A stretch of DNA of 64,000 bases from Paraburkholderia megapolitana (GCF_007556815.1 NZ_CP041745.1:372001-436000); one strand, 5' to 3'. Positions 26,188 through 34,952 are shown, numbered from the stretch's first letter. The notes: a model not told the origin generated them from the letters alone. Made by a program: numbers and translations.

Positions 26188-26964
26188 GTGAAAGAGGAGA
26201 GCACGCAGGATGCACGCGGCACGTGGCCTTATCCGGCGCGCGTTGCTCACCGGATTGGCGGATCGCTGACGCCCGAGAACACGCTGGCAGGATTCGACGC
26301 CTGTATCCGTTACGGCTACCGGATGATCGAGTTCGACGCGAAGCTTTCCGCGGATAACACCGTCTTCCTGCTGCACGACGATCTGCTCGATCGCACGACC
26401 AACGGCCACGGCGCTGCTGCGCAACATAGCTGGCAGCAACTCGCCGCGCTCGACGCCGGCTCGTGGTACGGACCGGACTTTGCCGGCACGCGGCTGCCCA
26501 CTCTGGCCGACGTCGCCGCGCGCTGCGCGCGCGAGGGCATAGCCGCCAACATCGAAATCAAGCCGTGCCACGGGCGCGACGCGCTGACCGGGACGCTCGT
26601 CGCGCAGGCTGCGCGCACGTTGTGGCAATCGGCAACGCTGCCGCCGCTGCTGTCGTCGTTCTCCATCGAAGCGCTCACCGCCGCACGCGATGCCGTTCCG
26701 GAATTACCGCGCGGCATGCTGTTCGATGCGCTGCCCGACGACTGGCTGCGCATCGTGCGCGAACTGGATTGCGTATCGCTGCATACGGATCACAAGCGGA
26801 TCACAGAAGAGCAGGTCAAGGCGATTCACGCGGCGGGCCTGCGCGTACTGACCTATACCGTCAACGATCCGGCGCGCGCGGAAGAGCTCGTGCGCTGGGG
26901 CGTCGACATGATCTGTACCGATCGCATCGATATCATCGCTGGCGACGCGCGCGCCGTTGCGTGA
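26188..26964 (+). CDS. ugpQ: Glycerophosphodiester phosphodiesterase
   Basis: UgpQ hydrolyses glycerophosphodiesters to glycerol-3-phosphate and an alcohol. The GDPD catalytic HR pair is seen as VAHRIGG near residue 15, followed by PENTLAGF. The metal-binding EFDAKLSADNTVFLLHDDLLDRTT segment (quoted by its motif E-D ... HDD) is near residue 48. IEIKP lies near residue 117 and the C-terminal VNDPARAEELVRWGVDMICTD is typical. At 258 residues without signal peptide it is cytoplasmic, like E. coli UgpQ. It heads a cluster with a four-gene ABC importer. Confidence 0.93.
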   Translation: MKEESTQDARGTWPYPARVAHRIGGSLTPENTLAGFDACIRYGYRMIEFDAKLSADNTVFLLHDDLLDRTTNGHGAAAQHSWQQLAALDAGSWYGPDFAGTRLPTLADVAARCAREGIAANIEIKPCHGRDALTGTLVAQAARTLWQSATLPPLLSSFSIEALTAARDAVPELPRGMLFDALPDDWLRIVRELDCVSLHTDHKRITEEQVKAIHAAGLRVLTYTVNDPARAEELVRWGVDMICTDRIDIIAGDARAVA

Positions 26965-27024
26965 AGGCGCGAAGTCCGGACACATTCATCAACGTAGCAA
27001 TTTTCGGCAGAGGATGGGAACACC

Positions 27025-28137
27025 ATGAACCGCACGAAGTTAAGCCGTTTTGTTTCGCTGTCGGCCGTTGCGGGCGTCGCGGCGGGGGGTATGAGCGTTG
27101 CGTTCGCTGCGCCGTCCGACGCGCTGGTGGCCGCCGCGAAGCAGGAAGGTCAGTTGACCACGATTGCCCTGCCGCACGACTGGTGCGGTTATGGCGCGCT
27201 GATCGCGGGCTTTCAGAAAAAATACGGCATCAAGATCAATGAGCTGAATCCGGATGCGGGTTCCGGCGATGAAGTCGAAGCGATCAAGGCGAACAAGGGC
27301 AACAAAGGGCCGCAAGCGCCGGACGTGATCGACGTCGGCCTGTCGTTCGGACCGACCGCCAAGGCGCAAGGTTTGTTGCAGCCGTACAAGGTATCGACGT
27401 GGAACTCGATTCCGGCCGAATCGAAAGATCCGGAAGGTTACTGGTACGGCGATTACTACGGTGTGCTGTCGTTCGAAGTCAACGCGGACATGATCGACAA
27501 GGTGCCGACCGACTGGTCGGACCTGCTCAAGCCCGAATACAAGAACGCCGTGTCGCTGGCCGGCGATCCGCGCGCGGCGAACCAGGCGATCCAGGGCATC
27601 TACGCTTCTGGTCTGTCGCAGGCAAAGGGCGATGCATCGAAAGCCGCCGATGCCGGTCTGAAATTCTTCGCCGAACTGAACAAGCGCGGCAACTTCGTAC
27701 CGGTGATCGGCAAGGCCGCATCGCTTGCGCAAGGGACGACGCCGATCATCGTGCGTTGGGACTACAACGCGCTCGCCGATCGCGACACGCTGAAGGGCAA
27801 TCCGAAGGTCCAGGTCGTCGTGCCGAAGACGGGCGTGGTTGCCGGTGTCTACGCACAGGCGATCAGCGCGTATGCGCCGCATCCGAATGCCGCGAAGCTG
27901 TGGATGGAATACCTCTATTCGGACGAAGGCCAGATCGGCTGGCTGGCCGGCTACTGCCATCCGATCCGCTACAACGAGCTGGTTGCCGCCAAGAAAGTCC
28001 CGCAAGCGCTGCTCGACAAGCTGCCGCCGGCTAGCGCGTACAAGAACGCGGTGTTCCCGACGCTGTCGCAGCAGGACGCGTACAAGGACACGATCACGAA
28101 GCAGTGGGATACGGCGGTCGGCGCCAACGTGAAGTAA
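27025..28137 (+). CDS. ABC transporter substrate-binding protein, probably for a phosphodiester or phosphonate
   Basis: The 370-residue periplasmic protein has a signal peptide ending near residue 28 (AFA-A). It belongs to the family-1/PotD-AfuA-like solute-binding group (DVIDVGLSFGPTAKAQGLLQPY; DWSDLLKPEYKNAVSL in the hinge region; YLYSDEGQIGWLAGYCHPIRY near the end). It is not a close UgpB relative by eye. Because ugpQ and a GlpR-type regulator sit beside it, glycerophosphodiesters are a plausible ligand. Iron, polyamine and 2-aminoethylphosphonate binders have similar folds, so the ligand is uncertain. Confidence 0.85.
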   Translation: MNRTKLSRFVSLSAVAGVAAGGMSVAFAAPSDALVAAAKQEGQLTTIALPHDWCGYGALIAGFQKKYGIKINELNPDAGSGDEVEAIKANKGNKGPQAPDVIDVGLSFGPTAKAQGLLQPYKVSTWNSIPAESKDPEGYWYGDYYGVLSFEVNADMIDKVPTDWSDLLKPEYKNAVSLAGDPRAANQAIQGIYASGLSQAKGDASKAADAGLKFFAELNKRGNFVPVIGKAASLAQGTTPIIVRWDYNALADRDTLKGNPKVQVVVPKTGVVAGVYAQAISAYAPHPNAAKLWMEYLYSDEGQIGWLAGYCHPIRYNELVAAKKVPQALLDKLPPASAYKNAVFPTLSQQDAYKDTITKQWDTAVGANVK

Positions 28138-28160
28138 GCCCCGTCAGGTAAAAGCAGGAG

Positions 28161-28188
28161 CGGTACCGGGTGTCCGTGCCCGGTACCG
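28161..28188 (+). other. Intercistronic hairpin between binding-protein and permease genes
   Basis: CGGTACCGGG pairs perfectly with CCCGGTACCG around an 8-base loop, 24 bases after the binding-protein stop. No T-run follows, so it is more likely an RNA-stabilising or attenuating element that keeps binding-protein mRNA above permease mRNA, as in other importer operons. Confidence 0.55.
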
Positions 28189-28327
28189 GCAAACGCATCA
28201 GTCAGATGCATCGACCTGTCTTGCGAACGCAGGCTCGCGCTGTCGGCGAGCCGCGCAGCGCATGGCAGCCGCGGGCGATGTGCAGTCACTCTTGCACGCT
28301 AACCCGTAAGCCCTTTCGGGGTGAGCT

Positions 28328-29266
28328 ATGAGCGCTTCATCCGAGGCCGGAGCCGGGCCCGCGGACCTACTGGTTCCGCCCGTGCCGAGTCCGACGCCGC
28401 AGGTCAACGGTCCAGGGCGCGCGTCGCCGCTCTGGAGCTGGATCGGCGTCATGCCGTTCTTCATTTTCGCGGTGCTGTTTCTGATCCTGCCGACCGGCTT
28501 CCTGATCGTCGGCGCATTCCAGGATCCGCAAGGCCATTTCACGCTCGAGAACTTTCGCGAGTTGCTGCAGCCAGGCGTGCTCGACGCGTACTGGATCAGC
28601 GTCAAGGTAAGCGCCGCATCGGCGCTTGGCGGCGCGTTCATCGGTTCGCTGCTCGCGTGGGCAGCAGTGCAAGGCAAGCTGCCTTCGTGGATTCGTCCGA
28701 CGCTGATGACGTTCTCCGGCGTCGCGTCGAACTTCGCCGGCGTGCCGCTGGCGTTCGCGTTTATCTGTACGCTCGGTCGCGTCGGGCTAGTCACAATGCT
28801 GCTGAAGAAGTATCTCGACTTCAACCTGTATTCGACGGGTTTTAGCGTATTGAGCTTCTGGGGCCTCACGCTGACCTATCTGTACTTCCAGATTCCGCTG
28901 ATGGTGCTGATCGTCACTCCGGCACTCGATGGCCTCAAGCGCGAATGGCGCGAAGCGTGCGACTGTCTGGGCGGCACACCATCGCAGTACTGGCGCTACG
29001 TTGCGCTGCCGGTGCTGTGGCCGAGCGTGCTCGGCGCAGCGCTGCTGCTGTTCGCGAACTCGTTTGGCGCGGTCGCAACTGCGTATGCGCTGACCGGCAG
29101 CTCGCTGAACATCGTGACGATCCTGCTGTACGCGCAGATTCGCGGCGACGTGCTGCATAACCAGAACCTCGGCTACGCACTCGCACTCGGGATGATCCTC
29201 GTCACCGGCCTGTCGAACGGCGGCTACATCTGGCTGCGCTCGCGCGCCGAAAGGGGCCGTCGATGA
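28328..29266 (+). CDS. ABC transporter permease (first subunit)
   Basis: This 312-residue inner-membrane permease has a polar Pro-rich N-terminal ~35 residues and then six hydrophobic helices. The EAA motif lies at EWREACDCLGGTPSQYWRYV, near residue 206. It matches PotB/AfuB/UgpA-type permeases of the MalF-like class. The next permease gene overlaps by 4 bases (ATGA at 29263). A 190-base gap with a strong hairpin separates it from the binding-protein gene. The four genes 27025-31141 form one importer. Confidence 0.88.
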   Translation: MSASSEAGAGPADLLVPPVPSPTPQVNGPGRASPLWSWIGVMPFFIFAVLFLILPTGFLIVGAFQDPQGHFTLENFRELLQPGVLDAYWISVKVSAASALGGAFIGSLLAWAAVQGKLPSWIRPTLMTFSGVASNFAGVPLAFAFICTLGRVGLVTMLLKKYLDFNLYSTGFSVLSFWGLTLTYLYFQIPLMVLIVTPALDGLKREWREACDCLGGTPSQYWRYVALPVLWPSVLGAALLLFANSFGAVATAYALTGSSLNIVTILLYAQIRGDVLHNQNLGYALALGMILVTGLSNGGYIWLRSRAERGRR

Positions 29267-30054
29267 AACGCCAGTCGCGCGTAGGCGCATGGACCGCGAT
29301 GATCGTCGGTTCGCTGTACTTTCTGATTCCGCTGATCGCCACTTTCGAATTCAGCCTGCGCATGCGCCGCGGCACCTACAGCTTCGACGCGTACCGCGTG
29401 GTGCTCGCCGATCCGCGCTTCCAGGCGTCGTTCGGCTACTCGATGCTGATGGCGGTGCTGACGATCATCGTCGGCATTCTGCTCGTCGTGCCGACCGCGT
29501 ACTGGGTGCAGTTGCGCCTGCCTAAACTGCGCCCGCTCGTCGAGTTCATCACGTTGCTGCCGCTGGTGATTCCGGCCATCGTGATCGTGTTCGGCTATCT
29601 GCGCATCTACAACAGCAGTTCGATCCTGCCGCTCACCGGCAACGAACGCGCGACGGACTTATTGCTGGTACTCGGCTACGTCACGCTGTCGCTGCCGTAC
29701 ATGTACCGCGCCGTCGATGCGGGGCTACGCGCGGTCGATATCCGCGCACTGACCGAAGCCGCCGAATGCTTAGGCGCGAACTGGACGACGATCCTCTTCA
29801 AGGTGATCTTTCCGAACATCCGCTCGGGCATTCTCTCGGGCGCGTTTCTCACCTTTGCTGTGGTGATCGGCGAATTCACGCTGGCGAGCCTGCTCGACCG
29901 GCCCGCGTTCGGACCGTACCTGCAACTGATCGGTGCGAATCGCGCATATGAACCGTCGGCGCTCGCGGTGATCGCGTTCGTCGTCACGTGGGCCTCGATG
30001 GGGCTGATCCAGGTGTTCGGTTCGGCGCGCTCGCTGGCCGGACAGAAGACCTGA
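29263..30054 (+). CDS. ABC transporter permease (second subunit)
   Basis: The 263-residue inner-membrane protein has six hydrophobic helices and an EAA loop at LTEAAECLGANWTTILFKVI near residue 163. It is PotC/AfuB-like and pairs with the preceding permease, to which it is translationally coupled (ATGA overlap, AAAGGGG upstream). The ATP-binding gene follows after 19 bases. Substrate specificity cannot be read from the permease. Confidence 0.88.
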   Translation: MKRQSRVGAWTAMIVGSLYFLIPLIATFEFSLRMRRGTYSFDAYRVVLADPRFQASFGYSMLMAVLTIIVGILLVVPTAYWVQLRLPKLRPLVEFITLLPLVIPAIVIVFGYLRIYNSSSILPLTGNERATDLLLVLGYVTLSLPYMYRAVDAGLRAVDIRALTEAAECLGANWTTILFKVIFPNIRSGILSGAFLTFAVVIGEFTLASLLDRPAFGPYLQLIGANRAYEPSALAVIAFVVTWASMGLIQVFGSARSLAGQKT

Positions 30055-30073
30055 AGAACTGGGACGACGCATC

Positions 30074-31141
30074 ATGGCATTTCTCGAGATCGACAACCTG
30101 CACAAGTCCTTTGGGACGAACATCGCGCTGCATCACTTCGACATGAAGATCGAGCGCGGCGAGTTCATCACGTTTCTTGGGCCGTCGGGCTGTGGCAAGA
30201 CGACCGTGCTGCGCATGATCGCGGGCTTCGAAGGTCCGACACGCGGCACGATAAAGCTTGATGGGCGCGACGTTACGCATCTGCGGACGCGGCAGCGCAA
30301 GGTCGGTATGGTGTTCCAGTCGTATGCCCTCTTTCCGAACATGACGGTGGCCGACAACATCGGCTTCGGTCTGCGCGTTGCGCGCCGGCCGCAGGACGAG
30401 ATCCGCGCGCGCGTCGAGGAGATGCTGAAGCTGATCAGCCTGCCTTCGCTTGGCGAGCGTTATCCGTGGCAGCTGTCGGGTGGGCAGCAGCAACGTGTGG
30501 CGCTGGCTCGCGCACTGGCCGGCAAGCCGCAGGTGCTGCTGCTCGACGAACCGCTGTCGGCGCTCGATGCGAAGATCCGCATTTCGCTGCGTCAGGACAT
30601 CCGCGCGTTGCAGCGCGAACTCGGTATCACGTCGATCTTCGTCACGCACGATCAGGAAGAAGCGCTGTCGATCTCCGATCGCATCGTGGTGATGAACGAG
30701 GGGCGCGTCGAACAGGTTGGCACGCCGTCGGAGATCTACAACTATCCGCGCACGCGTTTCGTTGCATCGTTTGTCGGGACGCTGAATATTCTGTCGGGTC
30801 AGGTGGTGGATCCGGCGAAGGGGCGCATGGCAGTCGACGGGCAGGAGCTCACGACTTCGCGCGAACTGCCGGCTAACGATGCAGGCAAGCAGCGCCTGCT
30901 CGCGTTGCGGCCCGAAGCGATCGTGCTGGAGCCGGCAGCACCGGGACGCAACACGCTGAACGCAACGGTCGAAGAAGTGAATTTTCTCGGCGCGGTGGTG
31001 CGGATCAGGACGCGTGTGAAGGATGCGGTGATTTCACTCGATGTGTTCAACGATCCGAATCGCTGCCTGCCGGAACGGGGGCAGCCCGTTGCGCTGGGGT
31101 TCTCGCACGACAATCTGCTGGTGCTAGAAGAAGGCGCGTGA
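30074..31141 (+). CDS. ABC transporter ATP-binding protein with TOBE domain
   Basis: The 355-residue protein has a MalK/PotA-type ATPase domain. Walker A is GPSGCGKTT near 37, the signature is QLSGGQQQRVALARAL, Walker B is LLLDEPLSALD and the H-loop is FVTHDQEEAL. A C-terminal TOBE-type regulatory domain begins near residue 235 (ILSGQVVDPAKGRMAV onward). It drives the importer encoded by the three preceding genes. A strong terminator lies 120 bases downstream. Confidence 0.9.
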   Translation: MAFLEIDNLHKSFGTNIALHHFDMKIERGEFITFLGPSGCGKTTVLRMIAGFEGPTRGTIKLDGRDVTHLRTRQRKVGMVFQSYALFPNMTVADNIGFGLRVARRPQDEIRARVEEMLKLISLPSLGERYPWQLSGGQQQRVALARALAGKPQVLLLDEPLSALDAKIRISLRQDIRALQRELGITSIFVTHDQEEALSISDRIVVMNEGRVEQVGTPSEIYNYPRTRFVASFVGTLNILSGQVVDPAKGRMAVDGQELTTSRELPANDAGKQRLLALRPEAIVLEPAAPGRNTLNATVEEVNFLGAVVRIRTRVKDAVISLDVFNDPNRCLPERGQPVALGFSHDNLLVLEEGA

Positions 31142-31260
31142 GCGTCGCGGCGGTTTAACAATAGTTATAAGACCCGCCGCAGGAAACCTCCTAACATCCC
31201 GCTGTGGGTTCGGACCGACCTCCGGGCTCACACGAAAATAAAGTCGCTGAGATCTCCCTG

Positions 31261-31294
31261 AAATGCCTTTCTCCCGCGAGAAAGGCATTTTTTT
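31261..31294 (+). terminator. Strong Rho-independent terminator of the ABC importer operon
   Basis: AAATGCCTTTCTC pairs perfectly (13 base pairs) with GAGAAAGGCATTT around the loop CCGC, followed by a run of T. Confidence 0.93.
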
Positions 31295-31352
31295 CGCCGA
31301 GTGACGACGAAAGGCACAGGGCCCACATCGTCCGGATTCTCCGACGCTCACG

Positions 31353-31368
31353 TTCCGGTTTTCCGGAA
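31353..31368 (+). promoter_or_regulatory. Candidate DctD upstream activating site
   Basis: TTCCGG-TTTT-CCGGAA is a perfect inverted repeat 70 bases before the sigma-54 promoter of dctA. A related TCCGGA lies at 31331-31336. Position and symmetry fit an enhancer site for the DctD activator encoded downstream. Confidence 0.5.
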
Positions 31369-31438
31369 ACCCGGACGGCGCACGCGAGTCGACACAAAAA
31401 AAACCATATAAATCAAAGCCAACGGCACATCATCAAGC

Positions 31439-31454
31439 TGGCATCACCCTTGCA
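31439..31454 (+). promoter_or_regulatory. Sigma-54 promoter of dctA
   Basis: TGGCATC-N4-TTGCA matches the -24/-12 consensus TGGCACG-N4-TTGCW, including the invariant GG and GC doublets with correct spacing. DctD, encoded two genes downstream, is a sigma-54 activator, which supports the call. Confidence 0.82.
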
Positions 31455-31506
31455 AAAAGCGTAGGCGGCCGCCAAGGCCCGACAAACTAAAGCAAGGAGA
31501 CAACCG

Positions 31507-31536
31507 ATGTCCAAATTCACTTCCCGGTATCGCTAG
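31507..31536 (+). CDS. Nine-codon leader ORF upstream of dctA
   Basis: ATG TCC AAA TTC ACT TCC CGG TAT CGC TAG encodes MSKFTSRYR. It is preceded by AAGGAGA at a good distance (31494-31500), a stronger ribosome site than that of dctA itself. It lies between the sigma-54 promoter and dctA, so it will be on the dctA transcript. It may be a leader peptide or the remnant start of a lost gene. I see no alternative-hairpin pair that would prove attenuation. Confidence 0.4.
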   Translation: MSKFTSRYR

Positions 31537-31649
31537 AACCATCGTCTTGTCGCGGCCCGACTGCCGTGCACAGGCGTGCGTTGATTCGTTCGCGTGATGC
31601 GCAGCGTGGCAGGCCTCTGCTTCGGCTCATCCACATTGCAGGAACCATC

Positions 31650-32930
31650 GTGAAGAAACCCTTTTATAAAATTCTCTATGTCCAGGTGATCGCCGCGATC
31701 ATCATCGGCGTCGTGCTCGGTCACTTCTCGCCGGCATTTGCCGTCGACATGAAGCCGCTCGGCGACGCGTTCATCAAGCTGATCAAGATGGTGATCGGTC
31801 CGATCATCTTCTGTACGGTCGTCACCGGCATCGCGGGGATGCAGGACATGAAGAAGGTGGGCCGGGTTGGCGGCAAGGCGCTGCTGTACTTCGAAATCGT
31901 CTCGACGTTCGCGCTGTTGCTCGGCCTGATCGCGACGCACGTGCTCAAGCCCGGTGTCGGCTTCAACGTCGATCCGACCACGCTCGATGCCAAGGCGGTC
32001 GCCTCGTACGCCGCGAAGGCGCACGGCCAGACGACCGTCGACTTCCTGATGCACATCATTCCCGACACGATTTCGTCGGCCTTCGCGCAGGGCGAGATTC
32101 TGCAGATCCTGCTGGTGGCGATGCTGTTCGGTAGCGTGCTGGCTACGCTCGGCGAGCGCGGCAAGGTGGTGACGGACTTCATCGAAGGGATTTCGACGGT
32201 GCTGTTCGGTGTGGTGCGCATCATCACGAAGCTTGCGCCGATCGGTGCGTTCGGTGCGATGGCGTTCACGATCGGCAAGTACGGTGTGGGGTCGCTGGTG
32301 CCGCTGCTGAAGCTGATCGGTACGTTCTATCTGACGTCGATCGTCTTCGTAGTGGTGGTGCTCGGCATCATCGCGCGCGCGGTTGGTTTCAACATCCTGC
32401 GCTTCGTCGCGTACATCAAGGAAGAAATGCTGATCGTGCTCGGCACGAGTTCTTCCGAAGCCGCGCTGCCGCAACTGATGCTCAAGCTCGAGAAGCTCGG
32501 CTGTTCGCGCTCGGTGGTGGGTCTCGTCGTGCCGACCGGCTACTCGTTCAATCTCGACGGTACCAACATCTACATGACGATGGCGGTGCTGTTCATCGCT
32601 CAGGCCACCAACACCGATCTCACGCTCACACAGCAACTGACGCTGCTGGCGGTGACCATGCTGACGTCGAAGGGCGCGAGCGGCGTGACCGGCGCGGGCT
32701 TCATCACGCTCGCCGCGACGCTTGCCGTGGTGCCGACCATTCCGCTGTCGGGCATGGTGCTGATCCTCGGTATCGACCGCTTCATGAGCGAGTGCCGCGC
32801 GCTGACGAACATCGTCGGTAATGGCGTGGCGACGGTTGTCGTGTCGGCGTGGGAGAAGGAACTGGACCGCTCGAAGCTGAACGCCGCACTGCGCGGCGAG
32901 GTGCGGGTCAACGAAACCGCCGGCGCATGA
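31650..32930 (+). CDS. dctA: C4-dicarboxylate:cation symporter
   Basis: DctA imports succinate, fumarate and malate with protons or sodium. The 426-residue protein is a DAACS/GltPh-fold carrier. Seen: [20 protein letters not shown] in helix 2, the serine-rich hairpin [12 protein letters not shown], the NLDGTNIYM motif in helix 7 and the second hairpin [14 protein letters not shown]. The start is GTG at 31650 with AGGA 6 bases upstream; in-frame codons further upstream are not family-like. dctB follows in the same direction. Expression probably needs sigma-54 and DctD. Confidence 0.95.
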   Translation: MKKPFYKILYVQVIAAIIIGVVLGHFSPAFAVDMKPLGDAFIKLIKMVIGPIIFCTVVTGIAGMQDMKKVGRVGGKALLYFEIVSTFALLLGLIATHVLKPGVGFNVDPTTLDAKAVASYAAKAHGQTTVDFLMHIIPDTISSAFAQGEILQILLVAMLFGSVLATLGERGKVVTDFIEGISTVLFGVVRIITKLAPIGAFGAMAFTIGKYGVGSLVPLLKLIGTFYLTSIVFVVVVLGIIARAVGFNILRFVAYIKEEMLIVLGTSSSEAALPQLMLKLEKLGCSRSVVGLVVPTGYSFNLDGTNIYMTMAVLFIAQATNTDLTLTQQLTLLAVTMLTSKGASGVTGAGFITLAATLAVVPTIPLSGMVLILGIDRFMSECRALTNIVGNGVATVVVSAWEKELDRSKLNAALRGEVRVNETAGA

Positions 32931-32934
32931 CGCG

Positions 32935-34545
32935 ATGAAACGCGCGGGGCGGCGCCGGCCTCGAATGGGCCCGTCCCGCGCGGCGGACGATGGTGCGGCA
33001 GCCTATGCCACAATGGTCGACTTCCACCGACCGGACACCGCCACCTTGACGCGCCGTCTGTTGATTTTCTTCGTGCTCGCTGCCGGGCTCGTGGCGGCGA
33101 GCGGGCTCACGTGGAGCTTCACGTGGCAGCGCGGCATCGACAACCTGCGGCGCAACGCCGCTGTGCGCGCGGACCGCACGACAAGCGCGCTGAAGAGCAC
33201 ACTCGAACGCTACGAATCGCTGCCTTATCTGCTCGCCGAACACCCGTTTGTGCAGGACGTGCTGGCCGAGCCGAATCCCTCGCGCGTGGACCGCGCTAAT
33301 CGCTACCTCGAAGATCTGAACCGGCACGCACGCGCTACCGCGACCTACGTCATCGGAGCCGACGGTATCTGCGTTGCAGCCAGCAACTGGCACGACGCCG
33401 AGAGTTTTGTCGGTGTCGAGTATCGCTTCAGGCCGTACTTCGATGTGGCGGTGAAGGGCGGCGTCGGCCGCTTCTTCGGCATCGGCACGATTTCTCACGA
33501 TCCCGGTTACTACATCTCGCAGCCTGTCTATCGCGACGGCAAGATCGTCGGCGTTGCGGTCGTCAAGTTGAACCTCGAATGGTTTCAGGGCGCCGACGCG
33601 TCCGAGCCGCTGATCGTCACCGACGATCACGGTGTCGTGTTTCTCTCGTCGGTACCCGCGTGGAAATATCACACGGTGCGGCCGTTGTCGGGGCCGGTGG
33701 CCGAGTCGATCTGGCAGACACGCCAGTATGCGCAGCAGCAAATCGCGCCGCTACCCGTGACGATCGAACGGACGCTTGAAGGCGATGCGCAGATCGTGCG
33801 AATCGGTGGCGGGCGCTATGCGCCGCGCTATCTCGCGTCGCGGCGCGCGCTCGGCGAACCCGACTGGCATCTGATCACGATGGCACCCGTCGATCCCGTC
33901 GACCGCGATGCGCGCAACGCGACTGTCGTGACCGGCTTCGGTTATATCTCCTTGTGTCTGTTTGCGTTCTACTGGCGCATGCGCCGGGCGCGCGTGCGCG
34001 AAATGATCCGTAGCCGCGCGTTGCTGCAAAAGGCGTATGCGGAACTGAACCAGCGCGTCGCGGAGCGCACCGCCGACCTGTCGCAAGCCAACGAACAATT
34101 GACGAAGGAAGTCGGCGAGCGCACGCGCGCCGAACAGGAGCTGCGCGCGGCACATGATGAACTCGTGCAGGCGAGCAAGCTGGCCGCGCTGGGCCAGATG
34201 GCCGCGGGTATCACACATGAGTTGAACCAGCCACTCGCCGCATTGCGCGGTTTCTCGGACAACACGCGCGTGCTGCTCGAACGCGGCGACCACGCATCGG
34301 CGCGCGAAAATCTCGAAGCGATTGCGTCGCTGACCGAGCGCATGGGCAAGATCACGAATCAGTTGAAGCTGTTCGTTGGGCGGGCGCGGCCGCGCAGTGC
34401 GCGTGCACCGGTTGCGCGTGCTTTGAGCAACGTGCTCGCGTTGTTGCAAAAGCGCCTGCTCGGTGTGGGTGTCGAAATCGTGTTGCGGGACCCGCAGACG
34501 GGGCACTCACGCCGTTCGATATCGGCGGCAGTTCCACGCACATGA
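32935..34545 (+). CDS. dctB: DctB sensor kinase, N-terminal part (frameshifted gene)
   Basis: DctB senses C4-dicarboxylates in the periplasm and phosphorylates DctD. This 536-codon frame carries a membrane helix near residues 41-62 (start 32935) and a double-PAS/dCache periplasmic sensor to about 315. A second helix lies near 323-342, then a coiled coil and the HisKA box GITHELNQPLAAL with the phospho-accepting His. The frame ends at 34545 just before the ATPase domain, which continues in another frame (34542-34934). Without the shift the protein would be about 665 residues, normal for DctB. An alternative start is ATG 33013. Confidence 0.82.
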   Translation: MKRAGRRRPRMGPSRAADDGAAAYATMVDFHRPDTATLTRRLLIFFVLAAGLVAASGLTWSFTWQRGIDNLRRNAAVRADRTTSALKSTLERYESLPYLLAEHPFVQDVLAEPNPSRVDRANRYLEDLNRHARATATYVIGADGICVAASNWHDAESFVGVEYRFRPYFDVAVKGGVGRFFGIGTISHDPGYYISQPVYRDGKIVGVAVVKLNLEWFQGADASEPLIVTDDHGVVFLSSVPAWKYHTVRPLSGPVAESIWQTRQYAQQQIAPLPVTIERTLEGDAQIVRIGGGRYAPRYLASRRALGEPDWHLITMAPVDPVDRDARNATVVTGFGYISLCLFAFYWRMRRARVREMIRSRALLQKAYAELNQRVAERTADLSQANEQLTKEVGERTRAEQELRAAHDELVQASKLAALGQMAAGITHELNQPLAALRGFSDNTRVLLERGDHASARENLEAIASLTERMGKITNQLKLFVGRARPRSARAPVARALSNVLALLQKRLLGVGVEIVLRDPQTGHSRRSISAAVPRT

Positions 34546-34934
34546 ACGAACAACTGGTCGCGCATTGCGACGAATTGCGTCTCGAACAGGTATTGATCAA
34601 CCTGCTCGGCAACGCGCTCGATGCAACCAGCGGTGTGACGTCCCCACGCATCGTCATCGATATCGAGGCGGCGGAAAGCACACTGTCGATCGCCGTGCGC
34701 GACAACGGCCCCGGCATTCCCGACGACGTTTTACCGCGTCTCTTCGAACCGTTCTTCACGACGAAAGAGATGGGGCAAGGGCTCGGGTTAGGACTCGCGA
34801 TCTCGTCGTCGATTGCACGCGACTGCGGCGGCTCGCTCGTCGCGCGCAACGCTCCGGATGGCGGCGCGCAATTTGTCCTTACGTTGCGCCGCGCCCGCGC
34901 GCTGGCCACAGACCCGCTTGTCGCGGGCTCCTGA
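34542..34934 (+). CDS. dctB: DctB sensor kinase, C-terminal ATPase part (frameshifted gene)
   Basis: This 130-codon frame encodes the HATPase domain missing from the preceding frame. The N-box is QVLINLLGNALDA, the G1 box is VRDNGPGIP, the F-box is FEPFFTTK and the G2 box is GLGLGLAI. The same frame is open upstream of its ATG and reads coherently (ALTPFDIGG after a GGGG run at 34500-34503), so the two pieces are one gene with one base lacking. An ATGA overlap of the two frames exists, but no ribosome site precedes the ATG. Confidence 0.8.
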   Translation: MNEQLVAHCDELRLEQVLINLLGNALDATSGVTSPRIVIDIEAAESTLSIAVRDNGPGIPDDVLPRLFEPFFTTKEMGQGLGLGLAISSSIARDCGGSLVARNAPDGGAQFVLTLRRARALATDPLVAGS

Positions 34935-34952
34935 TTTCAGGTGACAACGATC

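Larger units (their letters stand above)
31142..31649. other. Regulatory region before dctA
   Basis: This 508-base stretch has no full-length gene. It contains a terminator (31261-31294), a palindrome (31353-31368), a sigma-54 promoter (31439-31454) and a 9-codon ORF with a strong ribosome site (31507-31536), each listed separately. Confidence 0.6.

Noticed and set aside
34542..34934. Separate stand-alone HATPase gene, translationally coupled to a truncated sensor
   Set aside because: The same frame stays open and coherent upstream of its ATG, there is no ribosome site, and intact DctB needs both parts; a frameshift is simpler.
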